Part shown: piece after piece, positions 18,589 to 27,504 of the stretch | Layout: each line of letters opens with the position of its first letter | Position numbering within the stretch: position 1 is the stretch's first letter | Assembly (NCBI GenBank): GCA_016936395.1 | Contig: JAFGXY010000043.1 | Span: forward strand, 62,001-126,000 | Reading direction: 5' to 3' | Source: Paracoccaceae bacterium | GTDB taxonomy: Bacteria; Pseudomonadota; Alphaproteobacteria; Rhodobacterales; Rhodobacteraceae | Length of the DNA stretch: 64,000 bases | Translations under genes and position numbers: made by a program | The notes under the pieces: model-generated | Database searches by the model: none | What the model was told of the DNA's origin: nothing | Seen by the model: only the letters and a program-made list of their open reading frames with translations

Positions 18589-19385
18589 CCCAAGCCGTGG
18601 CCCGCTGGGAAGACCTGCGCAAACGTCTGATTTCCGGGCTTTTCATGCTGGGCATCGGGGTGGCGGATCTGTGGATCGGCGGGGTGCCGTTCCTGATGCT
18701 GGTGATCGCGCTGACCGGGGTGATGTTTTGGGAACTGTCAAACATGACGGCCCCCGGACAAGGCACAACGCCGTTTGCGATGGCGGCCATTGCCGCGACT
18801 TGCCTGAGCGGTGCGGTGCTGCTGCGCAATGATCTGGCGCCCGCGCTGTTGATGCTGCCGGGGTTTGCGCTGGCGCTGACGCCGCGCCGTGACCGTCGCA
18901 TCGCCACGCTCTATGGCATCGCGATCATGGTGGCGGGCTGGGGGTTCATCGAATTGCGCGCGCCCGGCATGCCCGCGATCCTGTGGCTGGTGGCGATCGT
19001 GATCGTGTCGGATGTGGCGGGGTATTTCGTCGGGCGCATGCTGGGCGGGCCGAAGTTCTGGCCGGCGATCAGCCCGAAGAAGACGTGGTCGGGCACTGTG
19101 GCGGGCTGGATTGGCGCGGTGCTGGTGTCGTTGGTTTTTGTCGCCTTCGGTCACGCCTCTTGGCTGGTGGTGGTGCTGGCGCCTCTGGTGGCCTTTGCCG
19201 GGCAGATGGGCGATATCGCGGAAAGCTGGATCAAGCGCCGCGCTGGGGTCAAGGACAGCTCGCACCTGATCCCGGGCCACGGCGGCTTTCTGGACCGGTT
19301 CGACGCGCTGATTGGCGCGGTTGTGCTGATCATGCTGCTGGGTCTGGTCACGTCGGTGCCGATGCCGGGGCCTGTGGGGGAATGA
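18585..19385 (+). CDS. cdsA: Phosphatidate cytidylyltransferase
   Basis: Inner-membrane enzyme making CDP-diacylglycerol from phosphatidic acid and CTP, the branch point of phospholipid synthesis. About seven or eight membrane helices. The C-terminal signature is clear: GDIAESWIKRRAGVKDSSHL followed by PGHGGFLDRFD. 266 residues. It overlaps both neighbours by four bases (uppS and dxr), which argues for tight translational coupling. Confidence 0.96.
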
Positions 19386-20581
19386 GCGTGATGCGGTCGA
19401 TTTCGATTTTCGGGGCCACCGGGTCTATCGGGGAAAACACCTTCGATCTGATCTGCCGCGCGGGCGGGGCCGATGCCTTTCGCACGGTGGCGCTGACGGG
19501 GGGGCGCAATGTGGTGCGGCTGGCCGAGATGGCGCGAGTCCTGCGCGCCGAACTCGCGGTCTGCGCCGATGAGGCCTGTCTGCCCGCGCTGCGCGAGGCG
19601 CTGGCCGGAACCGGCATTGAAACCGCTGCCGGCGCGCAGGCCATTGCCGAGGCCGCCGACCGCCCCGCCGACTGGGTGATGAGCGCGATTGTCGGTGCCG
19701 CCGGTCTGGTGCCCGGTCTGCGCGCCCTGCGGCATGGCCGCACGCTGGCGCTTGCCAACAAGGAAAGTCTGGTCACCGCTGGCCCCTTGCTGATGGCAAC
19801 CGCCGCACAGCATGGCGCGCGCATCCTTCCGGTGGACAGCGAACATTCGGCGATCTTTCAGGGGCTGGTGGGCGAAGATATTGCCACGGTCGAGCGGATC
19901 ATCCTGACCGCGTCGGGGGGGGCCTTGCGCGACTGGCCGCTGGAGGCGCTGGCGCGGGCGACGGTGGCCGAGGCGCTGGCGCATCCGAACTGGTCGATGG
20001 GGCAGCGCATCACCATCGATTCGGCGTCCATGTTCAACAAGGCGCTGGAAGTCATTGAAACGCGCGAATATTTCGGCATAGACCCCGACAAGATCGAGGT
20101 CATCATCCACCCGGAGTCGCTGATTCACTCGATGGTCGGGTTTCAGGATGGCGCGATCATGGCGCATATCGGCGCGCATGACATGCGCCATTCCATCGGC
20201 TACGCCCTGAACTGGCCGCAGCGCGCGCCCCTGCCGGTGGCGCGGCTGGATCTGGCACAGATTGCCACGCTGACCTTTCGCGCGCCGGACCTGGGCCGCT
20301 ATCCTGCCTTGCGGCTGTGCCGCGACGTGATGGCCACCCGTGGCCTTGCGGGGGCCGGGTTCAATGCGGCCAAGGAGATTGCCCTTGACCACTTCTTTTC
20401 CGGCGAAATCGGGTTCATGGACATGGCGGGCGTGGTCGAAACCGCGCTTGCCCGGCTTTCATCCGATCTTTGCCTTGAAACTGACGTGATGACCCTTGAG
20501 GACATCCTTGGTGCGGACCATCTTGCACGGGTGCGCGCGACCGAAGCCGCCGTGGCCCTGGGCCAGACGCGCCACACCTGA
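19382..20581 (+). CDS. dxr: 1-deoxy-D-xylulose 5-phosphate reductoisomerase
   Basis: Second enzyme of the MEP isoprenoid pathway; converts DXP to MEP with NADPH. GATGSIGENT is the nucleotide-binding loop, ANKESLV and PVDSEHSAIFQ are active-site motifs, and HPESLIHSMVGFQDG is conserved. The true start is ATG 19382 inside the cdsA stop (ATGA), giving 399 residues; the ORF track began 133 codons too early inside cdsA. Placed logically beside uppS, which consumes its product line. Confidence 0.97.
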   Translation: MSVMRSISIFGATGSIGENTFDLICRAGGADAFRTVALTGGRNVVRLAEMARVLRAELAVCADEACLPALREALAGTGIETAAGAQAIAEAADRPADWVMSAIVGAAGLVPGLRALRHGRTLALANKESLVTAGPLLMATAAQHGARILPVDSEHSAIFQGLVGEDIATVERIILTASGGALRDWPLEALARATVAEALAHPNWSMGQRITIDSASMFNKALEVIETREYFGIDPDKIEVIIHPESLIHSMVGFQDGAIMAHIGAHDMRHSIGYALNWPQRAPLPVARLDLAQIATLTFRAPDLGRYPALRLCRDVMATRGLAGAGFNAAKEIALDHFFSGEIGFMDMAGVVETALARLSSDLCLETDVMTLEDILGADHLARVRATEAAVALGQTRHT

Positions 20582-20622
20582 GGCCGCCCCACCCGGCGGT
20601 GCATGCAACAAAGGAAGACCCC

Positions 20623-21960
20623 TTGGATCTGATCGGCCTTATCCCCAGTTTCGGCGGCCTTGTCTGGACTGTGATCGCTTTTATCGTGGCGCTTTCGATC
20701 ATCGTGGCGATCCACGAATACGGCCACTACATCGTCGGCCGCTGGACCGGGATTCATGCCGAGGTGTTCAGCCTGGGCTTCGGGCCTGTTCTGTATTCTC
20801 GGGTGGACAAGCGCGGCACCCGTTGGCAGGTGGCGGCTTTGCCGTTTGGCGGCTATGTCAAGTTTCTGGGCGACAGCAACGCAGCTTCGGGCGTTGATGG
20901 CGATGCAATCCGCAACATGGCCGAGTCCGAGCGGCGCCACACCATGCACGGCGCACCTTTGTGGGCGCGCGCGCTGACCGTGGCTGCGGGGCCTGCGTTC
21001 AACTTCGCCAGTGCTCTGGTGATCTTCACCGGCATTGTGCTGTGGACAGGCATCGCGACCGATGACCCGATTGTGGGCAAGGTTCCGGCCTTGCCGTTTG
21101 ACGGCCAGCAGTTGCAGGTCGGCGACCGTATCGTCGAACTTGGTGGCACGCCGACACCCGATCTGGCCGCAGTGGCCAAGGTGGCAGAGTCGCTGCCGCC
21201 CAGCCCCTCGGTGGGCTATGTGGTGGAACGGGGCGGGCAGCGGGTCTCGTTTGACGGCCCCTATCCCTATCCGCCGCTTGCGGGCGGGGTGCAGCCGCAA
21301 TCGGCGGCCTTTGACGCCGGGTTGCTGGCGGGGGATGTGATCCTGGCCATCGACGGCACCGCGCTTGTCAGCTTTACGCAGTTGCGTGACATTGTCGGTG
21401 CATCCGAGGGGCGCAGCCTGACGCTGACGGTCTGGCGCGCAGGCCAGACCTTTGACACCACCTTGACGCCGCGCCGGATGGATTTGCCCCTGCCGGAAGG
21501 CGGGTTTGAAACCCGATGGCTGATCGGCCTGAGCGGTGGCATCGGCTTTGAGCCCTTGACCCGCACCCCCGGCCCGCTTGAAGCGGTGGGGATCGCAGCC
21601 GAGCAGACCTGGCGGATCGTCACCACGTCATTGTCCGGCATATGGCACATGGTCACCGGCGCGATTTCCAGTTGCAACCTGCGCGGCCCGATCGGCATTG
21701 CCGAAAGCTCGGGGGCCGCTGCCAGCCAGGGTGTCGAAAGCTTTGTCTGGTTCATCGCCATGCTGTCGGTGGCGGTGGGGTTGATGAACCTGTTCCCGGT
21801 GCCGGTGCTGGATGGCGGGCATCTGGTGTTTTACGCATGGGAGGCCGTGACCGGCAAACCACCGGCCGAGCGGGCCTTGCGGATGATGATGGCCGTCGGG
21901 CTGGCGCTGCTGCTGACCCTGATGGTGTTTGCACTGACCAATGACCTGTTCTGCCCCTGA
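20623..21960 (+). CDS. rseP: Site-2 protease RseP (RIP metalloprotease)
   Basis: Inner-membrane zinc protease for intramembrane cleavage, classically of anti-sigma factors and signal-peptide remnants. The first helix contains HEYGH (HExxH), and the C-terminal helix has NLFPVPVLDGGHL with the LDG zinc ligand motif. At least one PDZ-like domain lies between (SAAFDAGLLAGDVILAIDG). I prefer TTG 20623 (MDLIGLIPSFGG) because AAAGGAAG lies six bases upstream; the track used GTG 20599. This gives 445 residues. Next to bamA, as in many proteobacteria, suggesting an envelope-stress context. Confidence 0.95.
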   Translation: MDLIGLIPSFGGLVWTVIAFIVALSIIVAIHEYGHYIVGRWTGIHAEVFSLGFGPVLYSRVDKRGTRWQVAALPFGGYVKFLGDSNAASGVDGDAIRNMAESERRHTMHGAPLWARALTVAAGPAFNFASALVIFTGIVLWTGIATDDPIVGKVPALPFDGQQLQVGDRIVELGGTPTPDLAAVAKVAESLPPSPSVGYVVERGGQRVSFDGPYPYPPLAGGVQPQSAAFDAGLLAGDVILAIDGTALVSFTQLRDIVGASEGRSLTLTVWRAGQTFDTTLTPRRMDLPLPEGGFETRWLIGLSGGIGFEPLTRTPGPLEAVGIAAEQTWRIVTTSLSGIWHMVTGAISSCNLRGPIGIAESSGAAASQGVESFVWFIAMLSVAVGLMNLFPVPVLDGGHLVFYAWEAVTGKPPAERALRMMMAVGLALLLTLMVFALTNDLFCP

Positions 21961-22032
21961 CCGCGGGCGGGGGCAGAATGCCTTAAATAAGCCGTATTTT
22001 TTGGCGATGATGCTTGCAACGTGTGAGGTGTC

Positions 22033-22173
22033 ATGATGCAAATGGTCGTCAAGAGCTATGAAGAGCTGTCGTTTCTGGTCTGGATCAATGCCGACCGGAT
22101 CTTCACGCTTGGCACTGTGATCGCGGGGCTTTTGGCCGGGGCGTATTTGGGTCAGGCCATCATGCAGCCCTGA
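22033..22173 (+). CDS. 46-residue membrane microprotein between rseP and bamA
   Basis: Too short for the ORF track. It starts MMQMVVKSYEELSF and has one hydrophobic helix near the C-terminus (FTLGTVIAGLLAGAYLGQAIM). TGAGGTG stands just before the ATG, and a strong intrinsic terminator follows 28 bases after the stop, so it looks like a real short gene ending the rseP transcript. Codon use is like the neighbours. No function recognised. Confidence 0.6.
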   Translation: MMQMVVKSYEELSFLVWINADRIFTLGTVIAGLLAGAYLGQAIMQP

Positions 22174-22200
22174 ACGGCGCAGGCTTTTGGCTGGCTGCGC

Positions 22201-22228
22201 GCCGGGCTTGGCAGGGTCCCGGCTTTTT
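22201..22228 (+). terminator. Intrinsic terminator after the rseP/microprotein unit
   Basis: Stem GCCGGG/CCCGGC with an 11-base loop followed directly by TTTTT. It separates the pyrH-rseP unit from bamA. Confidence 0.75.
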
Positions 22229-22285
22229 CATTGCTGCAAAGCTGCAACGTGTGGCTCTGGGCTGCGCGCCAGACCATGCAACGCT

Positions 22286-22314
22286 TTGACAAGTCTACCG
22301 CTTCAAGCTAGTGA
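22286..22314 (+). promoter_or_regulatory. Candidate promoter of the bamA-lpxB unit
   Basis: A perfect -35 TTGACA followed at 17 bases by a weak -10 (TAGTGA), about 35 bases before the bamA start. Lying between a terminator and bamA, it is the natural place for a new promoter. The -10 is poor, so this is tentative. Confidence 0.4.
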
Positions 22315-22348
22315 CAACACAACAGTTTGTTGAGGATGGGACGTTGTC

Positions 22349-24733
22349 ATGCACGATACAGCGGGTGGCCGTGTGAAAACCGCACGTGACGGGTGGCCGT
22401 TTCGCAGCCGGGCATTGACCGCGCTTTTCCTTTCCACAGCAACGGTTTCGGCGGCTTTCTTAACGCCACTGTCCGCGCAGGAATACAGCTTCAATCAGGT
22501 GACCATCGAAGGCAACGTTCTGGTCGACAATGCCACGATCCTTGGCTTTGCGGGAATCAAGCGCGGGCAGGTGCTGACGACAGGTGGCCTGAACGATGCC
22601 TATCAGGGTCTGGTCCGGTCCGGGTTGTTCGAGACGGTTGAAATCGTGCCACAAGGCGGCCGGTTGCTGATCCGGGTCGCCGAATACCCCATGGTCAGCA
22701 CCATCAACTTCGAAGGCAACAAGCGCCTGAAGGATGAAGAACTGGCCGACATCATCACGTCAAAGCCGCGTCGGGTCTATTCGCCCAGCACCGCCGAGGC
22801 AGACGCCGCGCTGATCGCCGATGTCTATCGTGCGCGCGGCCGCATCGCCGCTACGGTCACGCCCAAACTGATCCGCCGGGGCGGGGGGCGTGTCGATCTG
22901 GCGTTTGAAATCGCCGAAGGCCGCGTGACCGAGATCGAGCGTCTGTCGTTTGTCGGCAACCGCGCCTTCAGTGACCGCCGGCTGCGGCAGGTGCTGGAAA
23001 CCAAGCAGGCGGGCCTGCTGCGCACCCTTATTCAACGCGACACCTATGTTGCTGAACGGTTTGATCTGGACAAGCAGATGTTGCGCGATTTCTATCTGGC
23101 CCGCGGCTATGTCGACATTCAGGTGACCGACTCTTCGGCAGAGGTCTCGCGCGAGCGTGATGCGGTTTTCGTCAGCTTTTCGCTGCGCGAAGGCCGCCAG
23201 TTCCGCTTTGGCACCATCAGCACGGTGTCCGAGGTCGCCGGCGTTGACGCCGCCGAGTATGAGGCGCTTGCCAAGGTTCGGTCGGGCGTGGTCTATTCGC
23301 CGCTGGTGGTTGAAAACACCATTGCGCGGATGGAAAATCTGGCCCTGCGCAACGGCTTGAATTTCGTCCGGGTCGATCCGCGCATCACCCGCAATGACCG
23401 CGACGGCACGCTGGATGTCGAGTTTGCGTTGGTGCGTGGCGAGCGGGTGTTTGTCGAGCGGATCGACATCGAAGGCAACACCACGACGCTTGATCAGGTG
23501 ATCCGCCGCCAGTTCCGCAGCGCCGAAGGCGACCCGTTCAACCCGCGCGAGTTGCGCCAGTCGGCCGAGCGTATCCGGGCGCTTGGGTTCTTTGCAAACT
23601 CTGATGTCGAGGCGCGCCCCGGGTCTGCCGCCGATCAGGTTGTGGTTGACGTGAACGTCGAAGAGCAACCGACCGGGTCGCTGAGCTTTGGCGCCAGCTA
23701 TGGCGTCAACTCGGGCGTCGGTCTGAACATCGGCTTTTCCGAAACCAACTTCCTTGGCCGTGGTCAGGCGGTTGCGGTCAACTTGTCATCCGGCGTTGAC
23801 AGTGCCAACTCGTCGATCAGCATCACCGAACCGGCGTTTCTGGGGCGTGACCTGTCACTGTCGCTGGGGGCGTTTTACAACGAAACCGATCAGCAGAACG
23901 CGATTTACGACACCGCAAGCGCCGGTGTATCCGCCAGCCTGTCTTTCCCGGTGGGTGAGATCAGCCGGATGGAACTGCGCTACGGGCTGTCGGAAAACAC
24001 CATAAAGGATTACGTCGGCGTCAGCATTGGGGGCACCACGGTTTTTGACCCGACCATCGAGGCCGACGCGTTGCGCGAAGGCGAGCTGATCTCGGCCATC
24101 GGATATTCCTACTCCTACGATACCCGTGCCGGCGGGCTTAGCCCGGACCGGGCGCTGGTGCTGCGCTTCAGTCAGGATTTTGCCGGTCTGGGTGGTGATG
24201 CGCAATATGTCGAGACCCAGGTGCAGGCTTTGGCCGAGCGCAAGGTCCTGAATGAAGACGTGACCTTGCGGGCGATTTTCGAGGCTGGGGCGATTGCGTC
24301 GGTCGGCGATTACAAGACCCGCCTGACTGACCGATATTTTGGCAACGGCAAGATCCGTGGCTTTGAAGGCAATGGCATCGGTCCGCGCGATACGGTGACG
24401 GATGACGCGCTTGGCGGCAACTTCTTTGCCGTGGCCCGCTTTGAGGCTGATTTCCCGCTGGGCCTGCCCGAGGAATATGGCATTACGGGCGGGCTGTTTC
24501 TTGACGTGGGCTCGGTCTGGGGGCTGGACGGGGGAGCAAACACCGCGGTTGATCCGGTCACGGGGGTAAGCACGCCCATTGACACCGGCTTCAACGCCCG
24601 CGCGGCGGTTGGTCTGTCGGTGCTTTGGGATGCACCGATCGGGCCGCTGCGCTTTAACCTGTCCAAGGCGCTGCAGAAAGAAGACTACGACAAGGAGCAG
24701 TCCTTCGATCTGACGATCTCGACGAAATTCTGA
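22349..24733 (+). CDS. bamA: Outer membrane protein assembly factor BamA
   Basis: Central component of the BAM complex that folds beta-barrel proteins into the outer membrane. The 794 residues comprise a signal peptide (hydrophobic LTALFLSTATVSAAFLTPLSAQ), five POTRA domains (about 45-450; the first opens with FNQVTIEGN) and a C-terminal 16-strand barrel ending in the aromatic C-terminal signal TISTKF. A KIRGFEGNGIGPRD segment matches the conserved loop 6 region, where a (V/I)RGF motif is diagnostic. skp starts at the last base of its stop codon. Confidence 0.97.
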   Translation: MHDTAGGRVKTARDGWPFRSRALTALFLSTATVSAAFLTPLSAQEYSFNQVTIEGNVLVDNATILGFAGIKRGQVLTTGGLNDAYQGLVRSGLFETVEIVPQGGRLLIRVAEYPMVSTINFEGNKRLKDEELADIITSKPRRVYSPSTAEADAALIADVYRARGRIAATVTPKLIRRGGGRVDLAFEIAEGRVTEIERLSFVGNRAFSDRRLRQVLETKQAGLLRTLIQRDTYVAERFDLDKQMLRDFYLARGYVDIQVTDSSAEVSRERDAVFVSFSLREGRQFRFGTISTVSEVAGVDAAEYEALAKVRSGVVYSPLVVENTIARMENLALRNGLNFVRVDPRITRNDRDGTLDVEFALVRGERVFVERIDIEGNTTTLDQVIRRQFRSAEGDPFNPRELRQSAERIRALGFFANSDVEARPGSAADQVVVDVNVEEQPTGSLSFGASYGVNSGVGLNIGFSETNFLGRGQAVAVNLSSGVDSANSSISITEPAFLGRDLSLSLGAFYNETDQQNAIYDTASAGVSASLSFPVGEISRMELRYGLSENTIKDYVGVSIGGTTVFDPTIEADALREGELISAIGYSYSYDTRAGGLSPDRALVLRFSQDFAGLGGDAQYVETQVQALAERKVLNEDVTLRAIFEAGAIASVGDYKTRLTDRYFGNGKIRGFEGNGIGPRDTVTDDALGGNFFAVARFEADFPLGLPEEYGITGGLFLDVGSVWGLDGGANTAVDPVTGVSTPIDTGFNARAAVGLSVLWDAPIGPLRFNLSKALQKEDYDKEQSFDLTISTKF

Positions 24734-25326
24734 TGCGGGCTGCGGGCGGTATGGTCGGGCTGCTGGTGGCGGTCGCACTGACCCCGGTGGCGGCCCAAGA
24801 ACCGGCGCCGATGGTTCCGGCGCAAAACCTGCAGGCGTCCTTTGCCACACTGGATCGCGAGCGGTTCTTCGCAGGTTCCTTGATGGGGCAGGCGGCGGAG
24901 CAGCGCTATGAGGCAGCTTCGGCGGAGTTGCTGGCAGAAAACCGTCAGCTGGAAGCCTCGCTGGAAGAGGAAGAGCGGCAGTTGACGCTGCGTCGGGCCA
25001 CGATGCCCGCAGATCAGTTTCGCGCCCTTGCGCAAGAGTTTGACACACGGGTAGAGGAATTGCGCGCCGCGCAAGACAGCAAGAGCCGGTCGCTGACCCG
25101 CCGTCGCGAAGAAGACCAACAGGCGTTTTTCAAGGCAAGCATCCCGGTTCTGGCCGGCTTGATGGAAGATCTGGGCGCTGTGGCGATCATAGACCGCTCT
25201 GCCGTGATCCTGAGCTTTGATCGGGTCGACATCACCGCACAGGCGATTGCCCGGCTGGATGCAGTGTTGGGCGATGGAACCACGCCCGCGCCGCCGCCAG
25301 AGCCGCTGCCCGAACCTGCACCCTAG
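24733..25326 (+). CDS. skp: OmpH/Skp family periplasmic chaperone
   Basis: Holds unfolded outer-membrane proteins in the periplasm on their way to BamA. A signal peptide ([22 protein letters not shown]) is followed by a Glu/Arg-rich coiled coil (about 60-145), the Skp tentacle region, and a Pro-rich tail ([13 protein letters not shown]). 197 residues, slightly long because of that tail. Its ATG overlaps the bamA TGA by one base. Confidence 0.9.
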   Translation: MRAAGGMVGLLVAVALTPVAAQEPAPMVPAQNLQASFATLDRERFFAGSLMGQAAEQRYEAASAELLAENRQLEASLEEEERQLTLRRATMPADQFRALAQEFDTRVEELRAAQDSKSRSLTRRREEDQQAFFKASIPVLAGLMEDLGAVAIIDRSAVILSFDRVDITAQAIARLDAVLGDGTTPAPPPEPLPEPAP

Positions 25327-25438
25327 GCCGGAGCAAACGGCGCGCATCCCTTGCCCCTTGCGGTTTGACTTGTTAGCAACAGGCAAAGCCAAAGCGCGCG
25401 CCGGTCCCGGCGCCGCCCCAAGAACAGGGACAGACCCG

Positions 25439-25909
25439 ATGACCCATGCCGTGCCGCCTGCCGTGACCGAAGCCGATATCGGTTTGATCCAGCGGATATT
25501 GCCGCATCGCTATCCGTTTCTGGTGGTGGACAAGGTGCGCGACATCAAGGTGAACGAGTCTTGTGTCGGCATCAAATGCGTCACGATGAACGAGCCGCAG
25601 TTCACCGGGCATTTCCCTGGCATGCCGGTGTTTCCCGGCGTGATGATCATCGAGGCGATGGCGCAGACCAGCGGTATTCTGGTCGGCATCTCGATGGATC
25701 TGGTCGACAAGAACGCCAAGGTGTTCTTCATGGGCGTCGATGGCGTCAAGTTCCGCCGCATGGTGGTGCCGGGCGATGTGCTGGAATTGCATGTCACCGC
25801 GCTGCGCAGCGGCGGCAAGGTCTGGCGGTTTCAGGGCCGCGCCATGGTGGGGGACGAGGTGGCCTGCGAAGCCACCTTCACCGCCATGTTCGACGTGCCA
25901 AAGGCCTGA
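25439..25909 (+). CDS. fabZ: 3-hydroxyacyl-ACP dehydratase FabZ
   Basis: Hot-dog-fold enzyme dehydrating 3-hydroxyacyl-ACP in fatty-acid elongation; it competes with LpxA for 3-hydroxyacyl-ACP, which explains the linkage. The catalytic His is in [11 protein letters not shown] and the catalytic Glu in [15 protein letters not shown] 25439 gives 156 residues; the 74 upstream residues of the track ORF belong to the skp overlap. No lpxD lies between skp and fabZ. Confidence 0.96.
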   Translation: MTHAVPPAVTEADIGLIQRILPHRYPFLVVDKVRDIKVNESCVGIKCVTMNEPQFTGHFPGMPVFPGVMIIEAMAQTSGILVGISMDLVDKNAKVFFMGVDGVKFRRMVVPGDVLELHVTALRSGGKVWRFQGRAMVGDEVACEATFTAMFDVPKA

Positions 25910-25912
25910 GCC

Positions 25913-26710
25913 GTGGCGGTTGACCCCACTGCCCGCATCCACCCTTCGGCCATCATCGAGGCCGGGGCGCAGATTGCTGCTGGCGTCGAGGTTGGCCCCT
26001 TTGCCATGATCGGGGCCGGGGTCACGCTGGCGGCGGGGGTCGTGGTCAAATCGCATGCGGTGGTGACCGGCTGGACGCAGATTGGCGAAGGCACGGTGAT
26101 CTTTCCCTTCGCCTGCGTCGGCGAGGTGCCGCAAGACCTGAAGTTCAAGGGCGAACACACGCGGCTGATCGTGGGGGCGCGCTGCAAGATCCGCGAAGGC
26201 GCCACGCTGAACACCGGCACGACAGGCGGTGGCGGGGTGACACGGGTGGGCGACGATTGCCTGTTGATGACCGGCGCGCATGTCGGCCATGATGCCAGCC
26301 TTGGCAACCGGGTGATTTTGGCCAATCAGGCGGCGATTGCCGGGCATTGTCAGCTGGGCGACGATGTGATCGTGGGCGGGCTGTCGGGCGTGCATCAATG
26401 GGTGCGCATCGGGCGTGGGGCGATCATTGGTGCTGTGACGATGGTGACCAATGACGTGCTGCCGCATGGGTTGGTGCAAGGCCCGCGTGGCGTGCTGGAC
26501 GGGCTGAACCTTGTGGGGCTGAAACGGCGCGGGGTGGAACGGTCCGAGATCACCGCCTTGCGCGCGGGCTATCAGATGCTGGCGCAGGGTGAAGGCTCGT
26601 TTGTCGACCGGGCGCGGCGGCTGTCGGAAGAAACCGAAAGCCCGCATGTGCGCGAGATGACCGAATTCATCCTGTCCGCCTCGGACCGCAGTTTCCTGAC
26701 CCCGAAATGA
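25913..26710 (+). CDS. lpxA: UDP-N-acetylglucosamine acyltransferase LpxA
   Basis: First enzyme of lipid A synthesis, moving a 3-hydroxyacyl chain from ACP to UDP-GlcNAc. It is a left-handed beta helix: hexapeptide repeats such as IHPSAIIEAGAQIAAGVEVG run from residue 8 to about 185, with the catalytic His region GAHVGHDASLGN. GTG start three bases after the fabZ stop. 265 residues, as expected; overlaps lpxI by four bases. Confidence 0.96.
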   Translation: MAVDPTARIHPSAIIEAGAQIAAGVEVGPFAMIGAGVTLAAGVVVKSHAVVTGWTQIGEGTVIFPFACVGEVPQDLKFKGEHTRLIVGARCKIREGATLNTGTTGGGGVTRVGDDCLLMTGAHVGHDASLGNRVILANQAAIAGHCQLGDDVIVGGLSGVHQWVRIGRGAIIGAVTMVTNDVLPHGLVQGPRGVLDGLNLVGLKRRGVERSEITALRAGYQMLAQGEGSFVDRARRLSEETESPHVREMTEFILSASDRSFLTPK

Positions 26711-27504
26711 CCCGAACCGCCATCATCGCCGGGGCGGGGCGTTTGCCTGCCGCCGTGGCCGGGGTGCTGGACCGGCCGATGGTCTGTGCGCTGGATGGCT
26801 TTGCGCCCGAAGGCGTGGCGGTGGATGTCGCTTTCCGGGTGGAACGTCTGGTGCCGCTGTTTCGCGCGCTCGAGGATGCGGGGGTCACGACGGTGACCTT
26901 TGCCGGGGCCGTGCAGCGGCCAAGGCTGGACCCGGCGCTGTTTGATGCCGCCACCGCGCAACTGGTGCCGCGGCTGCTGGCGGCGATGGCGCAGGGCGAT
27001 GATGCCACCTTGCGCGCGGTGATTGCACTGTTCGAGGAGGCAGGTTTTTCGGTGGCGGGCACGGCGCAGATTGCGCCCGGTCTGGTGCCGGGGGCGGGGG
27101 TTTTGTGCGGGGCGGTGTCGGACCGCGACAGGGATGATGCGACCCGCGCCGCGGCCATTGTTGCCGCCTTGGGCGCGGTCGATGTGGGGCAGGGCTGTGT
27201 GGTGGCGCAAGGCTTGTGTCTGGCGGTCGAGGCGTTGCCGGGCACCGATGCGATGCTGGCCGGGGTGGCCGGTTTGCCCGTGGCTTTGCGCTCCCTTGGC
27301 ACGCGCGGGCTGTTCTACAAGGCCCCCAAACCGGGGCAGGACATGCGGGTGGATCTGCCGACGCTTGGCCCTGACACGGTGGCGCGGGTGGCCGAAGCGG
27401 GCTTGGGCGGCATTGTCTGGCAGGCGGGCGGCGTGATCTGCCTTGACCTGCCCGAGATGACGCGCGCCGCCAGTGATGCGGGCCTGTTCCTGTGGGCGCG
27501 CTGA
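26707..27504 (+). CDS. lpxI: UDP-2,3-diacylglucosamine diphosphatase LpxI
   Basis: Alphaproteobacterial replacement for LpxH that hydrolyses UDP-2,3-diacylglucosamine to lipid X. The N-terminal IIAGAGRLPAAVA and C-terminal KPGQDMRVDLPTLGPDTV are typical of the DUF1009/LpxI family. 265 residues. Begins with ATGA overlap to lpxA and overlaps lpxB by 13 bases. Confidence 0.95.
   Translation: MTRTAIIAGAGRLPAAVAGVLDRPMVCALDGFAPEGVAVDVAFRVERLVPLFRALEDAGVTTVTFAGAVQRPRLDPALFDAATAQLVPRLLAAMAQGDDATLRAVIALFEEAGFSVAGTAQIAPGLVPGAGVLCGAVSDRDRDDATRAAAIVAALGAVDVGQGCVVAQGLCLAVEALPGTDAMLAGVAGLPVALRSLGTRGLFYKAPKPGQDMRVDLPTLGPDTVARVAEAGLGGIVWQAGGVICLDLPEMTRAASDAGLFLWAR

Noticed and set aside
25217-25438. N-terminal extension of FabZ in the ORF track
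   Set aside because: It overlaps the skp gene in another frame; the conserved FabZ start and length fit ATG 25439.
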